From: Rivularia sp. T60_A2020_040
GTDB taxonomy: Bacteria; Cyanobacteriota; Cyanobacteriia; Cyanobacteriales; Nostocaceae
Assembly (NCBI GenBank): GCA_015272215.1
Contig: JACYMD010000128.1
Coordinates: forward strand, 62,001 to 126,000
DNA length: 64,000 nucleotides
Reading direction: 5' to 3'
Shown: positions 34,569 to 42,419 of the stretch, in pieces
Layout: every line of letters starts with the position of its first letter
How positions within the stretch are numbered: the stretch's first letter is position 1
Notes under the pieces: model-generated
Seen by the model: only the letters and a program-made list of their open reading frames with translations
Databases searched by the model: none
Told to the model about the DNA's origin: nothing
Position numbers and translations under genes: made by a program

Positions 34569-35786
34569 ATGTATGATTTCATTATTGTTGGTGGGGGTAT
34601 AGTCGGTCTTTCTACCAGTATGGCTTTAGGTAAACGCTATCCAAAAGCAAGAATTTTAGTTTTGGAAAAAGAGTTGGAAGTAGCGTTTCACCAAACTGGT
34701 AATAATAGCGGCGTTATTCATTCAGGTATTTACTATAAACCTGGTAGTTTCAAAGCTAAATTTTCCCGCGAAGGTTGTCGTTCGATGGTACAGTTTTGCC
34801 AAGAACACGGTATCGACCATGAAGTATGCGGTAAAGTGATTGTGGCAACTTCTCCTCAAGAACTTCCTCGTTTAGAAAACCTCTACAAGCGAGGTTTAGA
34901 AAATGGTATAGAAGTTAAAAGAATTACCAGTGAACAAGTCAAAGAAATTGAACCCCATGTAAGTAGTGTCGCCGGAATTTGGGTAGCATCAACTGGGATT
35001 GTAAATTATAAGCAAGTTTGCCAGAAATACGCCCAAATCATTCTGGAACAGGGCGGTGAAATCAAATTTAACACCAAAGTTCAGAAAATAGTTAATCGCG
35101 GTGAAAACCAGGTTTTAGAAACCAATAATGGTAGCTTTGAAACTCGTTTTGTAATTAACTGCGCTGGACTGTATTCTGACCGTGTAGCTAAATTAGGTAA
35201 GGTCGATCCCCAAGCCAAAATTGTACCTTTCCGGGGAGAATATTACGAATTAATTCCAGAAAAACGTCATTTAGTCAAGGGCTTAATTTATCCCGTACCT
35301 AATCCAGATTTTCCCTTTCTTGGTGTTCATTTTACCCGGATGATAGACGGTACAGTTCACGCCGGACCGAACGCTGTACTTAGTTTGAAGCGTGAAGGTT
35401 ATAAAAAAACAGATTTTGACTTAGGTGATTTTGCGGAAGTCATGAGTTATCCAGGCTTTTGGAAATTAGCAGCAAAGCACTCCGATGAAGGGATCAAAGA
35501 AATTATTCGATCCTTTAGTAAAGCAGCCTTTGTCAAAAGCTTGCAAAACTTGATTCCCGAAGTGCGATCGCAAGATGTGGTTCCGACTCATGCGGGTGTC
35601 CGCGCTCAAGCTTTGATGAACGACGGTAAATTAGTAGACGACTTTTTGATTGTCAAAGGTCAAAACTCCGTTCATGTGTGCAATGCTCCTTCTCCAGCAG
35701 CTACTTCTTCCATCGAAATTGGTAAAGCTGTAGTCGCAGAAATTCCCGAACAAACACATCTCAAATCAGTAGCAGTTAATTGCTAA
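34569..35786 (+). CDS. lhgO: L-2-hydroxyglutarate oxidase-like FAD enzyme
   Basis: The 405-residue flavoprotein of the DAO family starts MYDFIIVGGGIVGLSTSMAL (FAD-binding GxGxxG) and has the LhgO pattern FHQTGNNSGVIHSGIYYKPGS and, near the end, THAGVRAQAL and NAPSPAATSSIEIGK. Known LhgO enzymes oxidise L-2-hydroxyglutarate to 2-oxoglutarate. Its place between two sugar-nucleotide genes suggests it may oxidise a sugar-derived hydroxy acid or clear a by-product here; that is inference. It is preceded by a 134-base spacer and followed by the epimerase gene after 46 bases. Confidence 0.86.
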   Translation: MYDFIIVGGGIVGLSTSMALGKRYPKARILVLEKELEVAFHQTGNNSGVIHSGIYYKPGSFKAKFSREGCRSMVQFCQEHGIDHEVCGKVIVATSPQELPRLENLYKRGLENGIEVKRITSEQVKEIEPHVSSVAGIWVASTGIVNYKQVCQKYAQIILEQGGEIKFNTKVQKIVNRGENQVLETNNGSFETRFVINCAGLYSDRVAKLGKVDPQAKIVPFRGEYYELIPEKRHLVKGLIYPVPNPDFPFLGVHFTRMIDGTVHAGPNAVLSLKREGYKKTDFDLGDFAEVMSYPGFWKLAAKHSDEGIKEIIRSFSKAAFVKSLQNLIPEVRSQDVVPTHAGVRAQALMNDGKLVDDFLIVKGQNSVHVCNAPSPAATSSIEIGKAVVAEIPEQTHLKSVAVNC

Positions 35787-35832
35787 TAGATTTAAAACTT
35801 AATCATTAAATAGTTAATAGGTATTGAAATCA

Positions 35833-36861
35833 ATGAAAATTCTTGTTACTGGTACTGAAGGTTATCTTGGTTGTTTGCTAGCTCCTTTGTTAATTGAAAA
35901 AGGACATGAAGTTATTGGTGTAGACACTGGTTATTACAAAGTTGGTTGGTTGTACAACGGTACCCAAACTACCGCTAAAACTTTAAATAAAGATATTCGG
36001 CATATTACTGTAGAAGATTTACAAGGTGTCGAAGCAATAGTTCACATGGCTGAATTATCAAACGACCCTACCGGACAATTATCACCAAATATTACCTACG
36101 ATATCAACCATGCTGGTTCGGTTCGTCTTGCCAAACTAGCGAAACAAGCGGGTGTCCGTCGCTTCGTATATATGTCTTCTTGTAGCGTTTATGGTGTTGC
36201 GACAGAAGGTGATGTTACAGAGGAATCCCCGGTTAATCCGCAAACTGCTTATGCAGAATGTAAAACCTTTGTAGAACGAGATGTCAAACCACTTGCTAGC
36301 GATGATTTTTCCCCTACCTTCATGCGGAATGCGACAGCATTTGGTGCTTCTCCAAGAATGCGGTTTGATATTGTTTTAAATAATTTAGCTGGTTTAGCCT
36401 GGACTACCAAAGAAATCAAAATGATTAGCGATGGTACTCCTTGGAGACCATTAGTTCATGCCTTGGATATTTCAAAAGCGATTATTTGTGCCATAGAAGC
36501 TCCTCGCGATATTGTCCACAACCAAATATTCAACGTCGGAGATACTGCAAATAATTATCGAGTTAAGGAAATAGCTGAATTTGTTGCCCAAGCCTTTCCT
36601 GGATGTAAATTGAGCTTTGGTGATAGTGGTTCAGATAATCGTAGCTATCGAGTTTCTTTTGAAAAAATCAATACTACTTTACCTGGCTTTAAATGCGATT
36701 GGGATGCATCTTCGGGAGCTAAACAATTATTTGATGTGTTTAGTCAAATTGATCTGACAGAGGAAATATTTTTCTCTAGAGGTTTTACTCGTTTAAAACA
36801 GTTAGAGTATTTGATTCGTACCCAACAAATTGATAAAGATTTCTTCTGGGCTAAGAAATAA
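35833..36861 (+). CDS. NAD-dependent sugar epimerase/dehydratase (extended SDR)
   Basis: The 342-residue protein starts MKILVTGTEGYLGCLLAPLL with the GxxGxxG nucleotide-binding loop at residues 7-13. The catalytic pair is in YAECK (Tyr-x3-Lys) with the upstream SSCSVYG serine. It acts on a nucleotide-bound sugar. The exact reaction (4-epimerase, 4,6-dehydratase or reductase) is not clear. The frame opens three codons earlier at TTG 35824; the ATG at 35833 is preferred. It is likely cotranscribed with the flavoprotein gene. Confidence 0.88.
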   Translation: MKILVTGTEGYLGCLLAPLLIEKGHEVIGVDTGYYKVGWLYNGTQTTAKTLNKDIRHITVEDLQGVEAIVHMAELSNDPTGQLSPNITYDINHAGSVRLAKLAKQAGVRRFVYMSSCSVYGVATEGDVTEESPVNPQTAYAECKTFVERDVKPLASDDFSPTFMRNATAFGASPRMRFDIVLNNLAGLAWTTKEIKMISDGTPWRPLVHALDISKAIICAIEAPRDIVHNQIFNVGDTANNYRVKEIAEFVAQAFPGCKLSFGDSGSDNRSYRVSFEKINTTLPGFKCDWDASSGAKQLFDVFSQIDLTEEIFFSRGFTRLKQLEYLIRTQQIDKDFFWAKK

Positions 36862-36959
36862 TCAAACTATATTTTATCCAAATCAAAAACAAATCAAACA
36901 AATATTGGGGTGTTTATTTACCCCTATTCAAAAATTAAATTATTCTTTCAGAGGTTGCC

Positions 36960-37511
36960 ATGATTTTTACCGAAACTGAACTGCAAGGAGCTTACATTAT
37001 CGACTTAGAAGAAAAACACGATACTCGTGGCTTCTTCGCTCGTACTTTCTGCGCTCAAGAACTCGAAGCACATGGTTTAAAGTCAACGGTTGCCCAATGT
37101 AATTTATCCTTTAACCATAAGAAGGGTACTTTACGGGGAATGCACTATCAAGTAGCTCCAGCAGCAGAAACAAAGTTAATTCGCTGCACAAAAGGTGCTA
37201 TCTATGACGTAATTATTGATATGCGTCCCGAATCTCCTACTTATTTACAGCATTTCGGTGTGGAATTAACAGCAGACAATCATCGTGCTTTGTATGTACC
37301 TGAAATGTTTGCTCACGGCTACCAAGCACTAACTGATGGCTGTGAAGTTATGTATATGGTAGGTGAATTTTATACCCCCGGATACGAAAAGGGTTTACGC
37401 TATGATGACCCATTTTTTAACATTCAATGGCCTCTCGAAGCAACTGAAATGTCTGAAAAAGATCAAAATTGGCCTTTGATGAGAATGATCAGTGTTGGTG
37501 GTGCTTCCTAA
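36960..37511 (+). CDS. rfbC: dTDP-4-dehydrorhamnose 3,5-epimerase-like protein
   Basis: This 183-residue cupin epimerises 4-keto-6-deoxysugar nucleotides. It has the substrate loop DTRGFFARTFCAQEL, the catalytic histidine in LRGMHYQ (His62), IYDVIIDMRPESPTY with the paired Asp region and MFAHGYQALTD. Because the cluster starts with a CDP-glucose enzyme and lacks rmlA, rmlB and rmlD here, the substrate may be a CDP- or dTDP-sugar; the sequence does not decide. It ends just before an inverted copy of a dispersed repeat. Confidence 0.9.
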   Translation: MIFTETELQGAYIIDLEEKHDTRGFFARTFCAQELEAHGLKSTVAQCNLSFNHKKGTLRGMHYQVAPAAETKLIRCTKGAIYDVIIDMRPESPTYLQHFGVELTADNHRALYVPEMFAHGYQALTDGCEVMYMVGEFYTPGYEKGLRYDDPFFNIQWPLEATEMSEKDQNWPLMRMISVGGAS

Positions 37512-37521
37512 TTGCTCGCTT

Positions 37522-37592
37522 TCTGTGGAAGATTACTGATAAAAAAAACCCTTCTAGACGCAGAGAAGGCAGAGGAATGAGAAGAAGAGAGA
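37522..37592 (-). repeat. Dispersed repeat CTCTGCC...CAGTAATCTTCCAC, inverted copy
   Basis: Read on the minus strand it gives CCTCTGCCTTCTCTGCGTCT, a T run and ATCAGTAATCTTCCAC, the same layout as the copies at 32413-32488 and 57325-57404. It lies in the rfbC to SAF-gene spacer. Confidence 0.6.
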
Positions 37593-37708
37593 TGAATCGC
37601 ACCAACAAGGGTGAAAGGTAGATCGGGGATTACCTAAGTATTAATGACTAGTACAGAAGTTGATTGAAGTACACATTTAGAACATAATATCTCACAGGAG
37701 TTAAATTA

Positions 37709-39022
37709 ATGATTATTGTAGACCGCGCTTTACAAGCACGCGCTGAAGCAGGAAATCCGGTAAAAGTCGCAATGATTGGCGCGGGTTTTATGGGTCGGGG
37801 AATTGCTAATCAAATTGCTAATTCGGTTCCTGGAATGGAATTGGTGGCGATTTCTAACCGGAATATAGATGCTGCGAAACGGGCTTATACTGAAGCGGGA
37901 ATTGAAACTGTTAAAGAAATTTCCCATGTTACGGATTTAGAAGATGTCATCAGACAAGGTGGATATGCAGTAACTGAAGATGCAATGTTACTGTGCCGTG
38001 CTGAAGGTATTGATGCCATTATCGAAGTAACTGGAGCAATCGAGTTTGGCGCTCATGTTGTGATGGAAGCTATTGCTCATCACAAGCATATTATTATGAT
38101 GAATGCCGAGCTTGACGGTACTATCGGTTCTATTTTGAAAGTGTATGCCGATAAAGCCGGGGTTATCCTCTCAGCTTGTGACGGAGACCAACCGGGGGTG
38201 GAAATGAACCTTTATCGGTTTGTTAAGAGTATTGGTTTAACTCCACTACTGTGCGGAAACATCAAGGGATTACAAGACCCTTATCGTAATCCTACCACTC
38301 AAGAAGCATTTGCTAAACGTTGGGGACAAAAGCCTCATATGGTGACTAGCTTCGCTGATGGAAGCAAAATTTCCTTTGAGCAAGCGATTGTTGCTAACGC
38401 TACGGGAATGAAAGTTGCTCAACGGGGAATGCTGGGATACGACTTCAAAGGTCATGTTGATGAAATGACCTCGATGTATGATGTGGAACAATTAAAGCAA
38501 CTTGGTGGTATTGTTGATTACGTTGTCGGTGCGAAACCCGGTCCCGGAGTATTCGTTTTTGCAACTCACGACGACCCCAAACAACAGCATTATCTGAATC
38601 TATATAAGTTAGGTGAAGGACCTCTTTACAGCTTTTATACCCCTTATCATTTGTGCCATTTTGAAGTACCTTTATCAGTAGCCAGAGCGGTACTATTTAA
38701 AGACGCTGTGATGTCTCCCTTGGGAGCGCCCCTAGTCGATGTGGTAACTACTGCCAAAATTGACCTTAAAGCCGGGGATACCCTTGATGGTATTGGCTAC
38801 TACATGACCTATGGACAATGCGAAAATTCCGAAATAGTTCGCGAACAAAATCTACTTCCAATGGGTCTAGCAGAAGGATGTCGTTTAAAGCAAGATATTA
38901 TTAAAGACCAAGTTCTTACCTACGATGACGTAGAACTACCACAAGGTAGACTTTGCGACAAGTTGCGGGAAGAACAAAATGCAACATTTGCGAGCTTAAA
39001 GACCTTGGCAGTAGCTAGATAA
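37709..39022 (+). CDS. NAD(P)-dependent oxidoreductase with C-terminal SAF domain
   Basis: The 437-residue protein has a Rossmann fold (VAMIGAGFMGRGIANQI, GAGFMG at 24-29), a homoserine-dehydrogenase-like core (AIIEVTGAIEFGAHV; MMNAELDGTIGSIL) and a C-terminal SAF domain (KIDLKAGDTLDGIGYYMTYGQ). This is the COG4091 type, relatives of which act on branched or unusual sugars and sugar acids. Within this cluster it probably makes or modifies a rare sugar unit. From memory a similar reductase (alr2831) is in the Anabaena HEP island and is needed for normal envelope polysaccharide. Confidence 0.85.
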   Translation: MIIVDRALQARAEAGNPVKVAMIGAGFMGRGIANQIANSVPGMELVAISNRNIDAAKRAYTEAGIETVKEISHVTDLEDVIRQGGYAVTEDAMLLCRAEGIDAIIEVTGAIEFGAHVVMEAIAHHKHIIMMNAELDGTIGSILKVYADKAGVILSACDGDQPGVEMNLYRFVKSIGLTPLLCGNIKGLQDPYRNPTTQEAFAKRWGQKPHMVTSFADGSKISFEQAIVANATGMKVAQRGMLGYDFKGHVDEMTSMYDVEQLKQLGGIVDYVVGAKPGPGVFVFATHDDPKQQHYLNLYKLGEGPLYSFYTPYHLCHFEVPLSVARAVLFKDAVMSPLGAPLVDVVTTAKIDLKAGDTLDGIGYYMTYGQCENSEIVREQNLLPMGLAEGCRLKQDIIKDQVLTYDDVELPQGRLCDKLREEQNATFASLKTLAVAR

Positions 39023-39184
39023 AATAACCACAACAGATATCATGCATTGTTTCATAAATTGACCGAAGTAGTACAGAATAAATAATTAGGGTAGTGAAGG
39101 ATTTTTGTTAATTAAAATATTCAATATCCTTCACTCCATTTTTCTTAGTTAGTTAAAATTTAATAGAGTTTTCCCAGGGTATTT

Positions 39185-40393
39185 ATGCAAACCAATTTAG
39201 TTAAGCGCGTAGCAGATAATATTACTGTAGTCGCGGATAAAATCCAAGGTCGTCTCGAAAGACGGCGCATAGTTTCAATTCAACCAGATAAACCAGCAAT
39301 TGGAAACGTACTTATTTCTTACGTTGTCAATCCATTCACTTTGAAACCAGGTGAATCCTTGCCAACTTCCCATACTCAACATTGGGAATGTTTGCAAATG
39401 GCTAAAACTTTTTTAGACTTCGGCTACAACGTTGATGTTATATGGTTTTATAACGATGTATTTATTCCAAAAAAACATTATGCCTTTTTTATTGAAACAC
39501 GTTGGAACTTACAAAGATGTGTACCGTTTCTGAACAAAGATTGTGTAAAAATATTTCATTCTGATACAGCGCATATTTTATTCCACAATGCTGCTGAAGC
39601 AAATAGATTATTAAAATTACAGCAACGACGCGGTATTACTTTAAGTCCGAAAAGATTCGAGCAACCAAACAAAGCTATAGAATACGCCGATTGTGCGACA
39701 GTTCTTGGTAACGAGTTTACGATCAACACATTTAAATACGCCAATAAACCGTTGTATCGAGTTCCTATTTCTGCTCCCAGGCTTTATCCTTTTCCTGAAG
39801 ATAAAGATTTTGCAGCTTGCCGTAAAAACTTTCTGTGGTTTGGTAGTGGTGGTTTGGTTCATAAAGGATTAGACTTACTTTTAGATGCCTTTTCCCAAAT
39901 GCCAGATTATAATTTAACTATTTGCGGACCAATTGAGAAAGAAGACGATTTTAAAACAGCTTTTTATCAAGAACTTTATCAAACTCCGAATATTCATACA
40001 ATTGGGTGGGTTGATGTGACATCTCAAAAGTTTTTAGACATTGTTAATAGTTGTTTAGGAATTGTTTATCCAACATGCTCCGAAGGTGGTGGCGGATGCG
40101 TTATAAATTGTATGCATACAGGACTGATTCCCATTGTTAGTTATGAATCAAGTGTCGATGTTAGCGATGATTATGGAGTTATTTTAAAAGAAAATACTGT
40201 AGCACAAATTAAACAGAGTATTCAGAATATTTCTAAATTAAATCCATCGCAACTCCAACAAATGGCCAGGAAATCTTGGGAATTTGTCAGAAAAAATCAT
40301 ACGAGAGAAAGATTTGCTCAAGTTTATCGAGAAACGATTGAAAAAATCATGTTACAACAAGGTATAAAACAAGATTTATTAACATATGTTTAA
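39185..40393 (+). CDS. Group 1 (GT4) glycosyltransferase
   Basis: The 402-residue protein has two Rossmann-like halves of GT-B type. The C-terminal half shows FLWFGSGGLVHKGLDLLLDAFS (donor-site start) and IVYPTCSEGGGGCVINCMHTGLIPIVSYESS with the conserved Glu of the EX7E region. It adds a sugar from a nucleotide donor with retention at the cytosolic membrane face. It overlaps the deacetylase gene by 8 bases, so the two are translationally coupled. Donor and acceptor are unknown. Confidence 0.86.
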   Translation: MQTNLVKRVADNITVVADKIQGRLERRRIVSIQPDKPAIGNVLISYVVNPFTLKPGESLPTSHTQHWECLQMAKTFLDFGYNVDVIWFYNDVFIPKKHYAFFIETRWNLQRCVPFLNKDCVKIFHSDTAHILFHNAAEANRLLKLQQRRGITLSPKRFEQPNKAIEYADCATVLGNEFTINTFKYANKPLYRVPISAPRLYPFPEDKDFAACRKNFLWFGSGGLVHKGLDLLLDAFSQMPDYNLTICGPIEKEDDFKTAFYQELYQTPNIHTIGWVDVTSQKFLDIVNSCLGIVYPTCSEGGGGCVINCMHTGLIPIVSYESSVDVSDDYGVILKENTVAQIKQSIQNISKLNPSQLQQMARKSWEFVRKNHTRERFAQVYRETIEKIMLQQGIKQDLLTYV

Positions 40394-41102
40394 ACTATCT
40401 TTAAATCAATTGCGAATTAGTTTAGGAGCCGCCGTCAGAGATACTAATTACAATGTACATTACAATTGGCTTTTACGTTTTAAAAGCAAACCTGTTGAGG
40501 TAAGTAACAAGCGAGCCATAGTTTTTTCTCCCCACCAAGATGATGAAACTATCGGTTGTGGAGGAGCGATCGCCCTTAAGCGTTCCCAAGGAATACCAGT
40601 CAAAGTAGTGTTCCTCACCGATGGACGTTATGGTAGACCAAATTGGATTGAACCGGAGAATATTATTGAATATCGTCAACAAGAAGCATCAAGCGCTTTG
40701 AATATTTTGGGAATTGAACCATCACAAACGCAATTCCTCGGTGAAGCCGATGGAAGTCTAGCTCAATTATCTCCCGAACAACGCAACTTATTAATTGATA
40801 AATTAGTTGAAATTATTCAATCTTTTGCACCGCAAGAAGTTTACGTTCCTCATCATTACGATGGACATCCAGGTCATGAAGCAACTTACTCTTTAGTTGA
40901 CAGTGCGATTAAAGCTTCTAAAATGCCCATAGAACTTTTACAATATCCGATTTGGATGTTGTGGCGGAGTCCCTTATCTTCTCATAAATATTTGCCGAAA
41001 AAAGTCAAGCTTATCGCTTGTTTATCGGCAATTTTAAAGAAACAAAACACCAAGCAATTGCAGTCTACAATTCACAAACCCCAAATTTACCTTCTAGCTT
41101 GA
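40386..41102 (+). CDS. PIG-L/LmbE-family deacetylase
   Basis: This zinc enzyme removes N-acetyl groups from amino sugars. Metal ligands are in FSPHQDDETIGCGG (HxDDE) and HHYDGHPGHEAT. The 238-residue length is normal. Coupled to the preceding GT4 gene by overlap, it probably deacetylates an N-acetylated sugar in the growing repeat unit, as PIG-L does with GlcNAc-lipids; this is inference. A deacetylase implies a free amino group and so a positive charge in the polymer. Confidence 0.87.
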   Translation: MFKLSLNQLRISLGAAVRDTNYNVHYNWLLRFKSKPVEVSNKRAIVFSPHQDDETIGCGGAIALKRSQGIPVKVVFLTDGRYGRPNWIEPENIIEYRQQEASSALNILGIEPSQTQFLGEADGSLAQLSPEQRNLLIDKLVEIIQSFAPQEVYVPHHYDGHPGHEATYSLVDSAIKASKMPIELLQYPIWMLWRSPLSSHKYLPKKVKLIACLSAILKKQNTKQLQSTIHKPQIYLLA

Positions 41103-41292
41103 AGCAAGCAATGTTTTCTAATCACGAAATATTTTTTAAAGACTAAATTTATCTATTACCATTGGTCGTAAAAATCATTTATAAAATAAACAAAAAATAG
41201 TATTATTATTCAGTATTTAAATGTCATAAAACTTCCTTAATTAATCTTTTTTAAATTGTTTGCGGTCGAAGTGTAATTTTATAGGGAACAAC

Positions 41293-42402
41293 ATGAAAGT
41301 TGCTTTAGTCCATGATTATTTAACCCAAAAAGGTGGCGCAGAACGAGTCTTTGAATTGCTTTGTAAACGTTTTCCTGAAGCTGATATTTTTACATCTTTA
41401 TACGATGCTCAAAAAACTATTGATCTAGGTGAACGCATAGTCAACACAACTTATTTGCAAAATATTCCTGGTGCTGCAAAATACTTTCGCCTGATGGCTC
41501 CTTTGTATTTTCCTGCTTTTCGGGCTTTAGATTTACAAGAATATGATTTAATTATCAGTAGTAGTACTAGCTTTGCCAAAGCTGTACGAAAAAACCCCAA
41601 AGCACAGCACATTTGCTTTTGTCATAATGTGACTCGTTTCCTTTGGGATACAGAAACTTATTTAAGAGAATATGCTGACTATCAGTATTTTTCTCCATTA
41701 ATTGAAAAAGTTTTTCAGTTAATGAGAAATGTAGACTTAACTTATGCACAAGAACCAGACCTGTACATTGCGAATTCTAGTGTTGTTGCACGACGGATCA
41801 AAAGTACTTATGGTAAAAAAGCAATAGTTATTAACTACCCGATTGATACGAGTAAATTTGTTTATTCAGATTCCAAAGACGATTATTTTCTTGCATCTGC
41901 AAGAATGATCGGTTACAAACGACTTGATATAATAGTAGAAGCTTTTAACTGGCTGGGATGGCATCTCAAAATATCAGGTGACGGTCCAGAAAAAGAACGC
42001 TTACAATCAAAAGCTTTGAAAAATATCGAATTTGTCGGTCACGTATCTGATGTAGAACGTACCCAATTGTTTTCTAAGGCAAAATCAGTAATAGTTGCAG
42101 CCTTAGAAGATTATGGATTGGTTCCGGTAGAAGCAAATGCTAGTGGAACACCAGTAGTAGCTTTCGGAGCCGGAGGAGTTTTAGATACTCAGGTACCTGG
42201 TAAAACAGGAGTCTTTTTCAAAAGGCAAACACCTGATTCTCTACAAACCGCATTATTAGAAGCCAGGGAAATCTATTGGAATTACGATAACATCCGCAAT
42301 CATGCTGTAGCCAATTTTTCGGAAGAGGCATTTTTTAGTAAAGTCGAACAAGTCATCGACCAAACTAGTCAAATACAGCGATCGCAGTCTCTGATTTGTT
42401 AG
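41293..42402 (+). CDS. Group 1 (GT4) glycosyltransferase, WbaZ-like
   Basis: The 369-residue enzyme starts MKVALVHDYLTQKGGAERV, the usual entry of mannosyl- or rhamnosyltransferases of this group, and has ALEDYGLVPVEANASGTPVVAFGAGGVLD with the conserved Glu pair. The open frame begins at 41260 with a non-ATG codon; the ATG at 41293 is chosen for its leader and conserved start. It ends 17 bases before the Wzc-like gene. Confidence 0.88.
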   Translation: MKVALVHDYLTQKGGAERVFELLCKRFPEADIFTSLYDAQKTIDLGERIVNTTYLQNIPGAAKYFRLMAPLYFPAFRALDLQEYDLIISSSTSFAKAVRKNPKAQHICFCHNVTRFLWDTETYLREYADYQYFSPLIEKVFQLMRNVDLTYAQEPDLYIANSSVVARRIKSTYGKKAIVINYPIDTSKFVYSDSKDDYFLASARMIGYKRLDIIVEAFNWLGWHLKISGDGPEKERLQSKALKNIEFVGHVSDVERTQLFSKAKSVIVAALEDYGLVPVEANASGTPVVAFGAGGVLDTQVPGKTGVFFKRQTPDSLQTALLEAREIYWNYDNIRNHAVANFSEEAFFSKVEQVIDQTSQIQRSQSLIC

Positions 42403-42419
42403 CTGAGGAAATTAATAAA

